A stretch of DNA of 46,797 nucleotides from an uncultured Prevotellaceae bacterium (lineage in GTDB: Bacteria; Bacteroidota; Bacteroidia; Bacteroidales; Bacteroidaceae), in NCBI GenBank assembly GCA_900543815.1, contig UQST01000022.1, forward strand, positions 1-46,797, given 5' to 3'. Of the stretch, positions 20,176 through 27,741 are shown in pieces (the stretch's first letter is position 1; each line of letters starts with the position of its first letter). The notes beneath the pieces were generated by a model. It ran no database searches and had not been told where the DNA came from. It saw only the letters and a list, made by a program, of their open reading frames with translations. The translations under genes and the position numbers were made by a program.

Positions 20176-20850
20176 TTATGGTTTGTTTGGGGTTGTCTGT
20201 GTGTCTGTGTGCTCCTGCGGCATCTGGTTCTCCAGTGGGAAGAGACCGTAGAGCAGTTCGTCTATCTGGCTTGTGATGCGTCCGAAATCCTGTTCCGAGT
20301 GCTCGAAGTCCAGTCCATCCACATCGATGGTGAGCACTCGTCCCTTGTACTGATTCTGGATGAAGTCCTCGTAGAGGTCGTTCACTCCCTTCAGATACTC
20401 CAGTTGGATGGCCTGCTCACAGTCCCGCCCGCGCTTCTGTATGTTGCTCACCAGGTGGGGGATGCTGGCTCTCAGGTAAATCATCAGGTCAGGATAGCGC
20501 ACGATATCCGTCATCAGCCCGAAGAGCTCCATATAGGCTTCGTAGTCGCGGTCGTTCAGATGTCCCTGCCGATGGTTGTTGGCGGCAAAGATATAAACGC
20601 CCTCGTAGATGCTGCGGTCCTGTACGGTGGTCTCCTGCATGCGGGCAATCTCCAGCAGATGGCGGAACCGCTCCTTCAGGAAGAACACTTCCATGTTGAA
20701 CGCCCATCGCTTGATGTCCTTGTAATAATCGTTGAGGTAGGGGTTGTCAACCACCGGCTCATACTTTGCCACCCATCCGTAGTGGTTGGCCAGCATGCGT
20801 GTGAGTGTTGTCTTCCCGCTTCCTATGTTCCCGGCTATGGCTATATGCAT
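20176..20850 (-). CDS. Deoxynucleoside kinase, first tandem copy
   Basis: A 224-residue dNK-family kinase. It shows the P-loop AGNIGSGKTTLTRMLANHYG, QDRSIYEGVYIFAANN, the DLMIYLRASIPHL strand and RGRDCEQAIQLEYLKGVND. Compared with the downstream copy it has a 10-15 residue polar, Gln/Thr-rich tail (ENQMPQEHTDTQTT). Its 5' end and that of the downstream copy are nearly identical at the DNA level (around 20100-20157 versus 20793-20850), consistent with tandem duplication followed by divergence. It lies 30 bp downstream of murQ, linking amino-sugar and nucleoside salvage in one transcription unit. Confidence 0.93.
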   Translation of the reverse strand: MHIAIAGNIGSGKTTLTRMLANHYGWVAKYEPVVDNPYLNDYYKDIKRWAFNMEVFFLKERFRHLLEIARMQETTVQDRSIYEGVYIFAANNHRQGHLNDRDYEAYMELFGLMTDIVRYPDLMIYLRASIPHLVSNIQKRGRDCEQAIQLEYLKGVNDLYEDFIQNQYKGRVLTIDVDGLDFEHSEQDFGRITSQIDELLYGLFPLENQMPQEHTDTQTTPNKP

Positions 20851-20880
20851 GTTTGTGTGTGCTGTGTGTGTTGCGCCCGG

Positions 20881-21687
20881 TCAGAGCGAGAGCGCCTTGC
20901 TCACGCTTCCTGCCTTCAGCAGTTCGGCTTTGGCTTCCTCGTAGGAGAGCCCAGTCTGTTCCTGTATCATGTGTGTGCCTCGTTCCACCAGCTTGGCGTT
21001 GGTGAGCTGCATGTTCACCATGCGGTTGTCCTGCACGCGGCCCATGCGTATCATCAGAGTGGTGGATATCATGTTGAGTACCATCTTCTGTGCCGTACCA
21101 CTCTTCATGCGGCTGCTTCCCGTCACGAATTCCGGGCCCACGATAGTCTCTATGGGGAACTCCGAAGCCTCGGCCAGTGGGGTGGAGGGGTTGCTGGTGA
21201 TGCAGCCCGTGAGCATGTGATGCGCTCTGGCCTCGCGGATGGCACCTATGACGTAAGGCGTTGTACCGCTGGCGGCTATGCCTATGAGTGTGTCATCGGC
21301 AGTAGGCTCGAACTTCTGCAGGTCAGCCCATCCCTGGGCTGTCATATCCTCGGCATTCTCCACAGCATTACGCAGGGCGGTATCGCCTCCTGCTATAAGT
21401 CCGCTCACCAGTGTGGATGGCACACCGAAGGTAGGAGGCAGCTCGCTGGCATCCAGCACACCCAGCCGGCCGCTGGTGCCTGCTCCGATGTAGAACACAC
21501 GTCCGCCGCGCTTCATCCTCTTCTCTGCTTCCACCACCAGAGCTTCTATCTGCGGCAGAGCTTCCTTCACTGCATCGGCCACCTTGTGGTCTTCCCGGTT
21601 GATGTCCTCAAGCAGTTCCCCCACCGATTTGCTCTCCAGATGGTGATAAAGCGAGGACTTTTCCGTTATTTTGTCTTCCTGTCTCAT
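20881..21687 (-). CDS. murQ: N-acetylmuramic acid 6-phosphate etherase
   Basis: A 268-residue SIS-domain lyase that cleaves the lactyl ether of MurNAc-6-phosphate to GlcNAc-6-phosphate and D-lactate during cell-wall recycling. Family motifs are SVGELLEDINREDHKVADAV, the sugar-phosphate loop YIGAGTSGRLGVLDASELPP, LIGIAASGTTPYVIGA and GSSRMKSGTAQKMVLNMIS. The length is near the lower end of the family (about 270-300). It heads a minus-strand run with two deoxynucleoside kinases and a barrel protein. Since MurQ releases D-lactate, the FAD-linked hydroxyacid oxidase at 7598-10411 could use its product, but this is speculative. Confidence 0.95.
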   Translation of the reverse strand: MRQEDKITEKSSLYHHLESKSVGELLEDINREDHKVADAVKEALPQIEALVVEAEKRMKRGGRVFYIGAGTSGRLGVLDASELPPTFGVPSTLVSGLIAGGDTALRNAVENAEDMTAQGWADLQKFEPTADDTLIGIAASGTTPYVIGAIREARAHHMLTGCITSNPSTPLAEASEFPIETIVGPEFVTGSSRMKSGTAQKMVLNMISTTLMIRMGRVQDNRMVNMQLTNAKLVERGTHMIQEQTGLSYEEAKAELLKAGSVSKALSL

Positions 21688-21898
21688 CGAAATGAAAATA
21701 TAATCTTATCTTTGCATCATACAGCACCCGTCCAGTGCCCGCAAACAGGCTTCGCGGTGTCCGGCACGTGCTGGCTTTGCGCCGGATAGGCATGCCGTTT
21801 GCCCTCGGGGCAGGCTGTGCCTTTTCAGGCATGCGCTGTCTGTGTGTGCAAATGTACCTCTTTTTATCGAGAAATACAATATCATTCCTTAATATAAA
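21688..21898. other. Divergent intergenic region between murQ and the M18 aminopeptidase gene
   Basis: This 211 bp spacer must hold both promoters. On the plus strand TATCTTTG (21707-21714) matches TAnnTTTG but is 185 bp from the aminopeptidase start. No clear box was found for murQ. The middle is GC-rich with small GCATGC palindromes (21790-21795, 21829-21834) and shows no 22 bp periodicity. Confidence 0.4.
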
Positions 21899-23191
21899 AT
21901 GATTAACGACCTCATCTCATTTCTCAATGCCTCGCCGGTGAACTTCCTGGCGGTGCAAACTCTGGCCGCTCGACTGGAGCAGGCCGGCTATTTGCGGCTC
22001 GATGCCTCATGCCCGCTGGGCGAAATGAAGGCTGGCGACAAGTTCTTCGTGATCAAGAACGACTCTTCGCTCTATGCCTTCCGCCTGGGACGTAAAACGC
22101 TTGGCGAGGCAGGCTTCCGCATGATATGTGCCCATTGTGATTCGCCCACCTTCCGCATCAAGCCCAATGCGGAGATGACCTGTGAGGGTGGTATCACCAA
22201 GTTGAATACCGAGGTCTATGGCGGTCCGATAATGAGCACGTGGTTTGACCGCCCGCTGAGTCTGGCCGGCCGAGTGATTCTGAGGGGCAAAGATGCGCTG
22301 CATCCTGTCACCCGATTGCTGCATGTAAAGCGTCCGCTGCTGCAGATCAGCAATCTGGCCATTCACTTCAACCGCCAGGTGAATGACGGTGTGAAGCTCA
22401 GCAAGCAGAAAGATATGCTGCCCATCATGGGCATTGTGACCGACGAGCTGGAGCGTGGGCGCATGCTCGAAAAGGTGATATGCGAGGAGTTGGGCGTGCA
22501 GGCCAATGAGATTATCGACTTTGACCTTTATCTCTATGACTGTGCTCCTGCCTGCACCTTCGGCATGCACGATGAGTTTCTGTCCAGTGGCAGGCTCGAT
22601 GACCTGAGCATGGTACACGCAGGCATGGCGGCTCTGCTCCAGCAGGAAGGCGATTCTCCCGAAGTGACACAGGTGCTGGCCATCTTCGACAATGAAGAGA
22701 CGGGCAGCCAGACAAAGCAGGGAGCCGGCAGTCCCTTCCTTGCCAACATGCTGCGCCGCCTGTGTGCTGCGCAGGGTGGAAGCCAGGAGGACTTCTTCAT
22801 GGCTGTGGAGCGTGCCTTCATGATATCGGCTGACAATGCCCATGCCTGGCATCCCAACTACAGCGAGAAGTACGATCCCACCAATCATCCACAGTTGGGC
22901 GGCGGACCGGTCATCAAGTTCAACGCTGCTCAGAAATACGCCAGCGATGCCGTTTCGGCCTCAGTCTTTGCCGAAGTTTGCCGTGAGGCAGGTGTTCCCT
23001 GTCAGCGCTTTGTGAACCACAGCGATGTGGCAGGCGGAAGCACGCTGGGCAATATCCTGGCTTCCTCACTGCCCGTGCGTGGTGTGGATATGGGCAATCC
23101 CATCCTGGGTATGCACAGTGTGAGGGAGACAGGTGCCGTGGCCGACCATCTCTACTGCATACGTGCCTTCAGCAAGTTCTACAGCCTCTAA
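21899..23191 (+). CDS. apeB: M18 family aminopeptidase
   Basis: A 430-residue cytosolic metallo-aminopeptidase of family M18 (aspartyl aminopeptidase/ApeB type), probably di-zinc, removing N-terminal residues from peptides. Visible metal-site motifs are MICAHCDSPTFRIKP (His and Asp), the TWFDRPLSLAGRV segment, IFDNEETGSQ (the Glu pair) and the C-terminal FVNHSDVAGGSTLGN His. Substrate-region motifs SADNAHAWHPNYSEKYDP and HSVRETGAV are also present. Length and order match the family. It is a single gene, divergent from murQ and convergent with prmA. The C-terminus FSKFYSL is family-typical. Confidence 0.94.
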   Translation: MINDLISFLNASPVNFLAVQTLAARLEQAGYLRLDASCPLGEMKAGDKFFVIKNDSSLYAFRLGRKTLGEAGFRMICAHCDSPTFRIKPNAEMTCEGGITKLNTEVYGGPIMSTWFDRPLSLAGRVILRGKDALHPVTRLLHVKRPLLQISNLAIHFNRQVNDGVKLSKQKDMLPIMGIVTDELERGRMLEKVICEELGVQANEIIDFDLYLYDCAPACTFGMHDEFLSSGRLDDLSMVHAGMAALLQQEGDSPEVTQVLAIFDNEETGSQTKQGAGSPFLANMLRRLCAAQGGSQEDFFMAVERAFMISADNAHAWHPNYSEKYDPTNHPQLGGGPVIKFNAAQKYASDAVSASVFAEVCREAGVPCQRFVNHSDVAGGSTLGNILASSLPVRGVDMGNPILGMHSVRETGAVADHLYCIRAFSKFYSL

Positions 23192-23308
23192 CCGGGAAAT
23201 TCCCCTCTGCCTATCCTTCGGATGAAGATTGGAAGGGTGGGAGTGCCGGATTGGAATCACGCTTGGAATGTCCTCTGAAACCGGACGGAGTGGTTTCCTC
23301 GGAAAAAG

Positions 23309-23564
23309 GCACGGTTTTGGCTCCAAAAACGCAGCGCGTTGCGATGATGAATGCAGCGCGCTGCGTGTGCATGTGCAGCGTGCTGCATGTGCCTATGCAC
23401 CGCATTGAGTTTTTCCGTTTGCAGGTTTGGAATGCACATACGCAGGCTTGGGATGGCCGTCCAAAGGCTTTGTATGGCCATCAGCAACCTGCAAACGGAG
23501 AATTCTGCATGCTTTCATCGATAATTTCAGCCAGCTTTACGGACAATTTCAGAGCGCCCTTTGC
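23309..23564 (+). repeat. 22-bp-pitch palindrome array B with nested hairpin
   Basis: This array occupies much of the 533 bp convergent gap between the M18 peptidase gene and prmA. Twelve-base units start at 23331 (GCAGCGCGTTGC), 23353 (GCAGCGCGCTGC), 23375 (GCAGCGTGCTGC) and 23397 (GCACCGCATTGA), exactly 22 bp apart, with a degenerate unit at 23309. Then come three 21 bp units starting at 23421, 23442 and 23463 (GCAGGTTTGGAATGC-like). ATAATTTCAG at 23521 recurs as ACAATTTCAG at 23543, again 22 bp apart. A 14 bp perfect inverted repeat (23414-23427 with 23486-23499) encloses a 7 bp one (23452-23458 with 23476-23482) and CAAAGGCTTTG (23462-23472). Confidence 0.8.
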
Positions 23565-23639
23565 GACAAAGCATTGTATTGCGCCTCTTCCTGAAAGAAG
23601 GAGGGATGAAACGGAGAGTCCGATGAACTGACAAATAGA

Positions 23640-23685
23640 AAGCCTCGCGCTGTGCCGGAAAAGCACGCACGAGGCTTCTTTTATT
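23640..23685 (+). terminator. Rho-independent terminator
   Basis: Stem AAGCCTCG (23640-23647) pairs with CGAGGCTT (23670-23677), with extra inner GTGC/GCAC pairing, followed by TCTTTTATTG. The T-run is on the plus strand, so it fits the M18 aminopeptidase transcript, about 450 bp past its stop. Confidence 0.65.
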
Positions 23686-23724
23686 GTTTTGCCCAAAATA
23701 AGGGACGCTTTTGCCCCCGTTCTC

Positions 23725-24576
23725 TTAGTCCTTTTGCAGAAGAAGCATGGTCCAATTGTCCTCTGTGCGCTTGTCCTTGAGGTGGAGGCCGTAGCGTGCA
23801 GCCTCGGCAGTGAGAAGCGGAATGTCCTCGGTGTAAAAGCCGCTCAGGAGCAGCTGTCCGGTGGGTAAGAGCGCACCTGCAAACCGCTGCATGTCAGTAA
23901 GTAATATGTTTCTGTTGATGTTTGCCATCAACAGGTGTGCCTGGTCATTGGGCTGGAGCACAGAGGCATCGCCCAAGCGCACTTCCACGCGGGCCGAACC
24001 GATGCCGTTGAGCAACAGGTTGTCGCGTGCATTGTCGGCGCTCCATTCGTCGATGTCGTAGGCCAGCACATGGTTTGCACCCTTGAGCACACACATGATG
24101 CTCAGCACTCCCGTGCCCGTGCCGGCATCTATCACATCCAGCCCCTGCAGGTTGGCCTGTGCGAGCCATTCCATCAGCATGCGCGTGGTGTGGTGGTTGC
24201 CTGTACCAAAAGCCTGGCGTGGTGAGATGGTGATGTCGTATGGCAGTTGCGGCACATCGGTGTGGCGGGTGTCGTGAACCACTATCTGCGAACCGATGAG
24301 TACAGGCTGGAAACCCTCTTCCTCCCACACCTGGTTCCAGTCCTGATAGGGTGCATCCTGTGCCGTAAACTCTATTGTGGTGTCGGGCATGGGGAAGCAG
24401 GCCAGCATCTGCTGCACCTCCTGTTCGTGCCAGAGCGGTTGCTGCACATAGCCCACCAGCGCCTGGTCGGCCTCTGTGAACGTCTCAAATCCCTGTTCGC
24501 CCAACAGAGCGGCCAGCAGGTCGGCGGCAGTCTGGCTGTAGGGCCTTATTTGGAAAGTTACCTCGGTATATTTCAT
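23725..24576 (-). CDS. prmA: Ribosomal protein L11 methyltransferase
   Basis: A 283-residue SAM-dependent methyltransferase that trimethylates ribosomal protein uL11. The small N-terminal substrate-binding domain (TEVTFQIRPYSQTAADLL) is followed by DWNQVWEEEGFQPV. Then come the catalytic-domain signature AFGTGNHHTTRMLMEWL and SAM motif I VIDAGTGTGVLSIMC (about 145-160). LLMANINRNILL corresponds to the family's N-I-N/L motif. The frame is open to a TTG at 24588, but the ATG at 24576 (MKYTEVTF) matches the usual start and length. The gene is divergent from the secreted protein at 24704. Confidence 0.95.
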   Translation of the reverse strand: MKYTEVTFQIRPYSQTAADLLAALLGEQGFETFTEADQALVGYVQQPLWHEQEVQQMLACFPMPDTTIEFTAQDAPYQDWNQVWEEEGFQPVLIGSQIVVHDTRHTDVPQLPYDITISPRQAFGTGNHHTTRMLMEWLAQANLQGLDVIDAGTGTGVLSIMCVLKGANHVLAYDIDEWSADNARDNLLLNGIGSARVEVRLGDASVLQPNDQAHLLMANINRNILLTDMQRFAGALLPTGQLLLSGFYTEDIPLLTAEAARYGLHLKDKRTEDNWTMLLLQKD

Positions 24577-24645
24577 AATTGTGGGCAAAATTATGATAAA
24601 AAACTCTAATGGGGGAATTTTCCCCCTGTAAATAGGTTAAATCCC

Positions 24646-24677
24646 TTTGCACATCTCGATGAAAGGGAATAACTTTG
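24646..24677 (+). promoter_or_regulatory. Bacteroidetes-type promoter upstream of the Gly/Arg-rich protein gene
   Basis: TTTG at 24646-24649 is followed after exactly 20 nt by TAACTTTG at 24670-24677, fitting the -33 TTTG / -7 TAnnTTTG consensus. The start codon at 24704 is 27 bp downstream of the -7 box. This also supports the choice of 24704 over upstream in-frame Met codons, which overlap the promoter. Confidence 0.75.
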
Positions 24678-24703
24678 TCACAGAAAACATAAAGGCAAGG
24701 AAT

Positions 24704-25840
24704 ATGAAAAAGAATTTGATTCTGCTTCTGGCACTTTCGGTGCTCCCCTGCATGGCTTTTGCACAGAGCACAGACGACGATCTGTACTTCGTTCCTGGCA
24801 AGAAGAAGGCCAAGACGGAGCGTGTGGAAAAGACTGACCGTGCTGCCACCAGGCGCGATCAGTCTGTGGTGTATGAGGGTAATCCGAAGGTCGATTACCA
24901 TACAGGCCAGCTGCGCGACGTGGATGAGTACAACCGTCGTGGTCCTGCCGCAGGCGGCGTAAGGACGAGGCTGGTGGGCGACACTCTGTATGTATGCACC
25001 GAGGACAGTGCTGGTGATCAGGTGACCAAGCGTTATGAGTCTGCTGCACGCGGCGGTTCCGACTATGAGGATGACCGCTCGGGTGACTATCGCTATAGTG
25101 ACGATGGGGCAGGCTATTACGATGACGACTACTATTATTCTTCGCGCCTCTATCGCTTCAGGGGGATGGTGTGGCGTGATCCGTTCCTTTGGGACATCAG
25201 CTTTGGCTGGTATGATCCCTGGTACGACCCTTGGTATGGCTGGTACCGCCCCTATTTCCACTATGGTTATTACAGCTGGTTTGACTGGGGATGGGGCTGG
25301 CACTGTCATCCCGGATGGGATTGCGGATGGGGGCATCACGGCTATTACCGCGATTATCTTCCCCATCGTCCCTCGCTGGCATACCGCAACCATGGCGAGC
25401 GAGGCGGCAGAAGCGGTATAGCAGGCACTGGTGGCGGTACACGCGGAGGCAGGGTAGGCACCACACGCATGGGCTCTACCGGGCGCTATCAGAGTGCTGC
25501 AGGTACACGCGGAGGCCGTACGGATGTGGGCACAAGAGGCGGTGTTACACGCGACACTCGCAGTTACACCACCCAGCGCGGCGGACGTGCAGAGGGCATC
25601 ACACGTGGTGGCACCCAAGGTACTCGCGAGAGCTACAGCCGAGGAGGCACTGTTACCAGCCGCAGCAATTCTACCGGCACCAGCACAAGAGGTTCGAGCG
25701 TGGGCGGCAGTTCACGCGGTGGCAGCTACAGTGGCGGCGGCTTTAGCGGAGGAGGCTTCAGCGGTGGTTCACGCGGTGGAGGCGGCAGCTTCGGCGGAGG
25801 TGGTTCGCGTGGTGGCGGCGGAGGCCGTGGCGGACGCTAA
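24704..25840 (+). CDS. Secreted Gly/Arg-rich low-complexity protein, function unknown
   Basis: I do not recognise the family. The 378-residue product has a clear signal peptide (MKKNLILLLALSVLPCMAFAQ). A charged segment follows (VPGKKKAKTERVEKTDRAATRR), then a short folded-looking part (TRLVGDTLYVCTED) and an Asp/Tyr tract (GYYDDDYYYSSRLY). Next is a strikingly Trp/Tyr/His-rich patch (YDPWYDPWYGWYRPYFHYG, WGWGWHCHPGWDCGWGHHG). The last 160 residues are a Gly/Arg/Ser/Thr tail with many RGG and RGGR motifs, ending GGGGGRGGR. The tail is coded with varied codons, so it is not a simple DNA microsatellite. The context is an OmpP1-like barrel gene 65 bp downstream on the same strand, so both may be envelope proteins expressed together. 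A surface-adhesive or scaffold role would be guesswork. Confidence 0.8.
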   Translation: MKKNLILLLALSVLPCMAFAQSTDDDLYFVPGKKKAKTERVEKTDRAATRRDQSVVYEGNPKVDYHTGQLRDVDEYNRRGPAAGGVRTRLVGDTLYVCTEDSAGDQVTKRYESAARGGSDYEDDRSGDYRYSDDGAGYYDDDYYYSSRLYRFRGMVWRDPFLWDISFGWYDPWYDPWYGWYRPYFHYGYYSWFDWGWGWHCHPGWDCGWGHHGYYRDYLPHRPSLAYRNHGERGGRSGIAGTGGGTRGGRVGTTRMGSTGRYQSAAGTRGGRTDVGTRGGVTRDTRSYTTQRGGRAEGITRGGTQGTRESYSRGGTVTSRSNSTGTSTRGSSVGGSSRGGSYSGGGFSGGGFSGGSRGGGGSFGGGGSRGGGGGRGGR

Positions 25841-25905
25841 GCAGAAGTGCCTGAAAGGATATTGAGAATAGAATCGAACGACAAACCTAAAAGGGTATAT
25901 AACTT

Positions 25906-27498
25906 ATGAGAAGAATTGATATGGCCGCCCTCATGCTGCTGGCAGCGGCAGGCATGCAGGCACAGAATACATTCATCAACGAGCAGCTTGCCAACAACTC
26001 GCAGGATGTGATAGGCACAGCTCGCTATGTGGGTATGGGAGGAGCGATGGGCGCTCTGGGTGCCGACCTGGGTGTGATGGGCTGGAACCCCGCTGGCATA
26101 GGTCTCTATCGCAAGAGCGATGTCGGACTCACCTTTGGAGGACAGTGGAACAACGCACGCATCAGCACCGAGAACCGCGGTACAGGCACCTTTGATCAGA
26201 TGGGTTTTGTGTATAGCGTGAGGCTGGCCAATAAGACTTGTCCCTTCTTCAACGTGGGATTCAACTATCAGAAGAAGGCCAACTACAACTATAACTTCTA
26301 TGCCGACAATGCCCGTCTGAACGGGCTGAGCCAGATGGACCAGGTGGCTGAGTTGGCTTCGAACCGCTTTGACACCAACTACAATCTGGCGGGAATGGCG
26401 GTTGACAACAGCTATCTGACGCCTATTTACGGTGATGAGGCCAATCCCGACAAGGCAACTGCCTACTATAACAAGTTCGGCGGAGAGAGCAGTCTCTACA
26501 CACGTCACTCGGCAGGAAGCTTGCAGGGCTATGATGTGAACTTCAGTGCAAACCTCAAGGATCGTGCCTATGTGGGACTGAACCTCGGATTTGACAACGT
26601 TGATTACCGCTCTTGGTCGGAATATACCGAGTTCAACAGCTACAAAAACGCAGACGGTGAGAACGTCAAGGGTGACTATGCACTCTACAATGACCAGAAG
26701 ATAACGGGCTATGGCATCAACGTGAAACTGGGCTTCATAGTGCGTCCTTTCGAAGAGAACTCCTTCCGCATCGGTTTTGCTATGGAGACTCCTACCTGGT
26801 ACAGGATGAAGAACAGCACGCTGTATGACCTGACGGACCTTATCGACAAAAAGCGTACAGACCAGAAGGAGAGCTATCTGGAATACACTATGCGCACTCC
26901 CTGGAAGGTGCGTGCCAGCATGGGAAGCACAGTAGGAACATCCTTTGCATGGGATGTGGATTACGAGTTTGCCAACTATGGCAGCATGCACATGGGTTAT
27001 CCCAAGTATGACGAGTGGGATGATTACCACACATCATTTGCCAATACTACCGACAAGGCAATGAATGAACACAGCAAGAATACCCTCAAGGGTGTGCACA
27101 CACTGCGTGCCGGACTGGAGTATCGTCCAGTGAAGGCCTTTGCCATGCGTCTTGGCTACAACTACATCACTTCGGCATACAAGGACAATGTGCGCTTTGA
27201 CCAGTATGGTATCAATAGTGCAGCCATGGACTATGCTACGGGTACAAGCTACATGCGATGGGGCGATACCAACATCCTCACCGTGGGGCTGGGCTACCGC
27301 ATCAAGGGTTTCTATGTAGATCTGGCCTATAAGGTGCGCAACCAGAGTGCCGACTTCTATGCCTTTGACACTGGTTTCGCCCAGGGTGATACTGACTTCA
27401 CACAGGCCAATCCCGACCTGCGCGGTGTGACCATCAGTCCTGTGGATGTCAACATGACACGACAGAGCATCACCTGCACGCTGGGCTACAAGTTCTGA
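25906..27498 (+). CDS. OmpP1/FadL-like outer-membrane beta-barrel protein
   Basis: A 530-residue protein with a signal peptide (MRRIDMAALMLLAAAGMQAQ) and an all-beta barrel ending in the aromatic C-terminal strand QSITCTLGYKF. The N-terminal RYVGMGGAMGALGADLGVMGWNPAGIGLYRKSDVGL resembles the hatch region of OmpP1/FadL proteins, which carry hydrophobic compounds across the outer membrane (split here into VGMGGAMGALGADLG and WNPAGIGLYRKS as the recognisable parts). In Bacteroidetes such genes are often labelled hemin receptor without direct evidence. It follows the Gly/Arg-rich protein by 65 bp and ends at a strong terminator (27547-27590). The substrate is unknown. Confidence 0.85.
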   Translation: MRRIDMAALMLLAAAGMQAQNTFINEQLANNSQDVIGTARYVGMGGAMGALGADLGVMGWNPAGIGLYRKSDVGLTFGGQWNNARISTENRGTGTFDQMGFVYSVRLANKTCPFFNVGFNYQKKANYNYNFYADNARLNGLSQMDQVAELASNRFDTNYNLAGMAVDNSYLTPIYGDEANPDKATAYYNKFGGESSLYTRHSAGSLQGYDVNFSANLKDRAYVGLNLGFDNVDYRSWSEYTEFNSYKNADGENVKGDYALYNDQKITGYGINVKLGFIVRPFEENSFRIGFAMETPTWYRMKNSTLYDLTDLIDKKRTDQKESYLEYTMRTPWKVRASMGSTVGTSFAWDVDYEFANYGSMHMGYPKYDEWDDYHTSFANTTDKAMNEHSKNTLKGVHTLRAGLEYRPVKAFAMRLGYNYITSAYKDNVRFDQYGINSAAMDYATGTSYMRWGDTNILTVGLGYRIKGFYVDLAYKVRNQSADFYAFDTGFAQGDTDFTQANPDLRGVTISPVDVNMTRQSITCTLGYKF

Positions 27499-27546
27499 AG
27501 GACAGCACAGGGATACACTCTTCCCCTCTGCGGGAATAGAACATAA

Positions 27547-27590
27547 GCGGTCTGACTCCGAATGCAAACGAAGGAGTCGGGCCGCATTTT
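27547..27590 (+). terminator. Rho-independent terminator after the OmpP1-like gene
   Basis: GCGGTCTGACTCC (27547-27559) pairs with GGAGTCGGGCCGC (27573-27585) over 13 positions with two G-T wobbles, followed by ATTTT. Confidence 0.75.
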
Positions 27591-27665
27591 CGCGTCAAAG
27601 AGGCTGGGTTACTACTTGCGGAAGGGCGTTCGTCTCATCAGGAGAAAGTTCAGGTCGAACTGGCC

Positions 27666-27687
27666 TATACATATTATATATATAAGG
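27666..27687 (+). repeat. AT-rich intergenic motif
   Basis: TATACATATTATATATATAAGG-type tract (22 bp) upstream of the MATE gene, similar to 3861-3880 and 38020-38042. It may simply be an AT-rich leader. Confidence 0.35.
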
Positions 27688-27741
27688 AGAAGCCTCTGGA
27701 GCGGTTCCTTTTTTGATTCATCAGATAGAGATACACTGACA

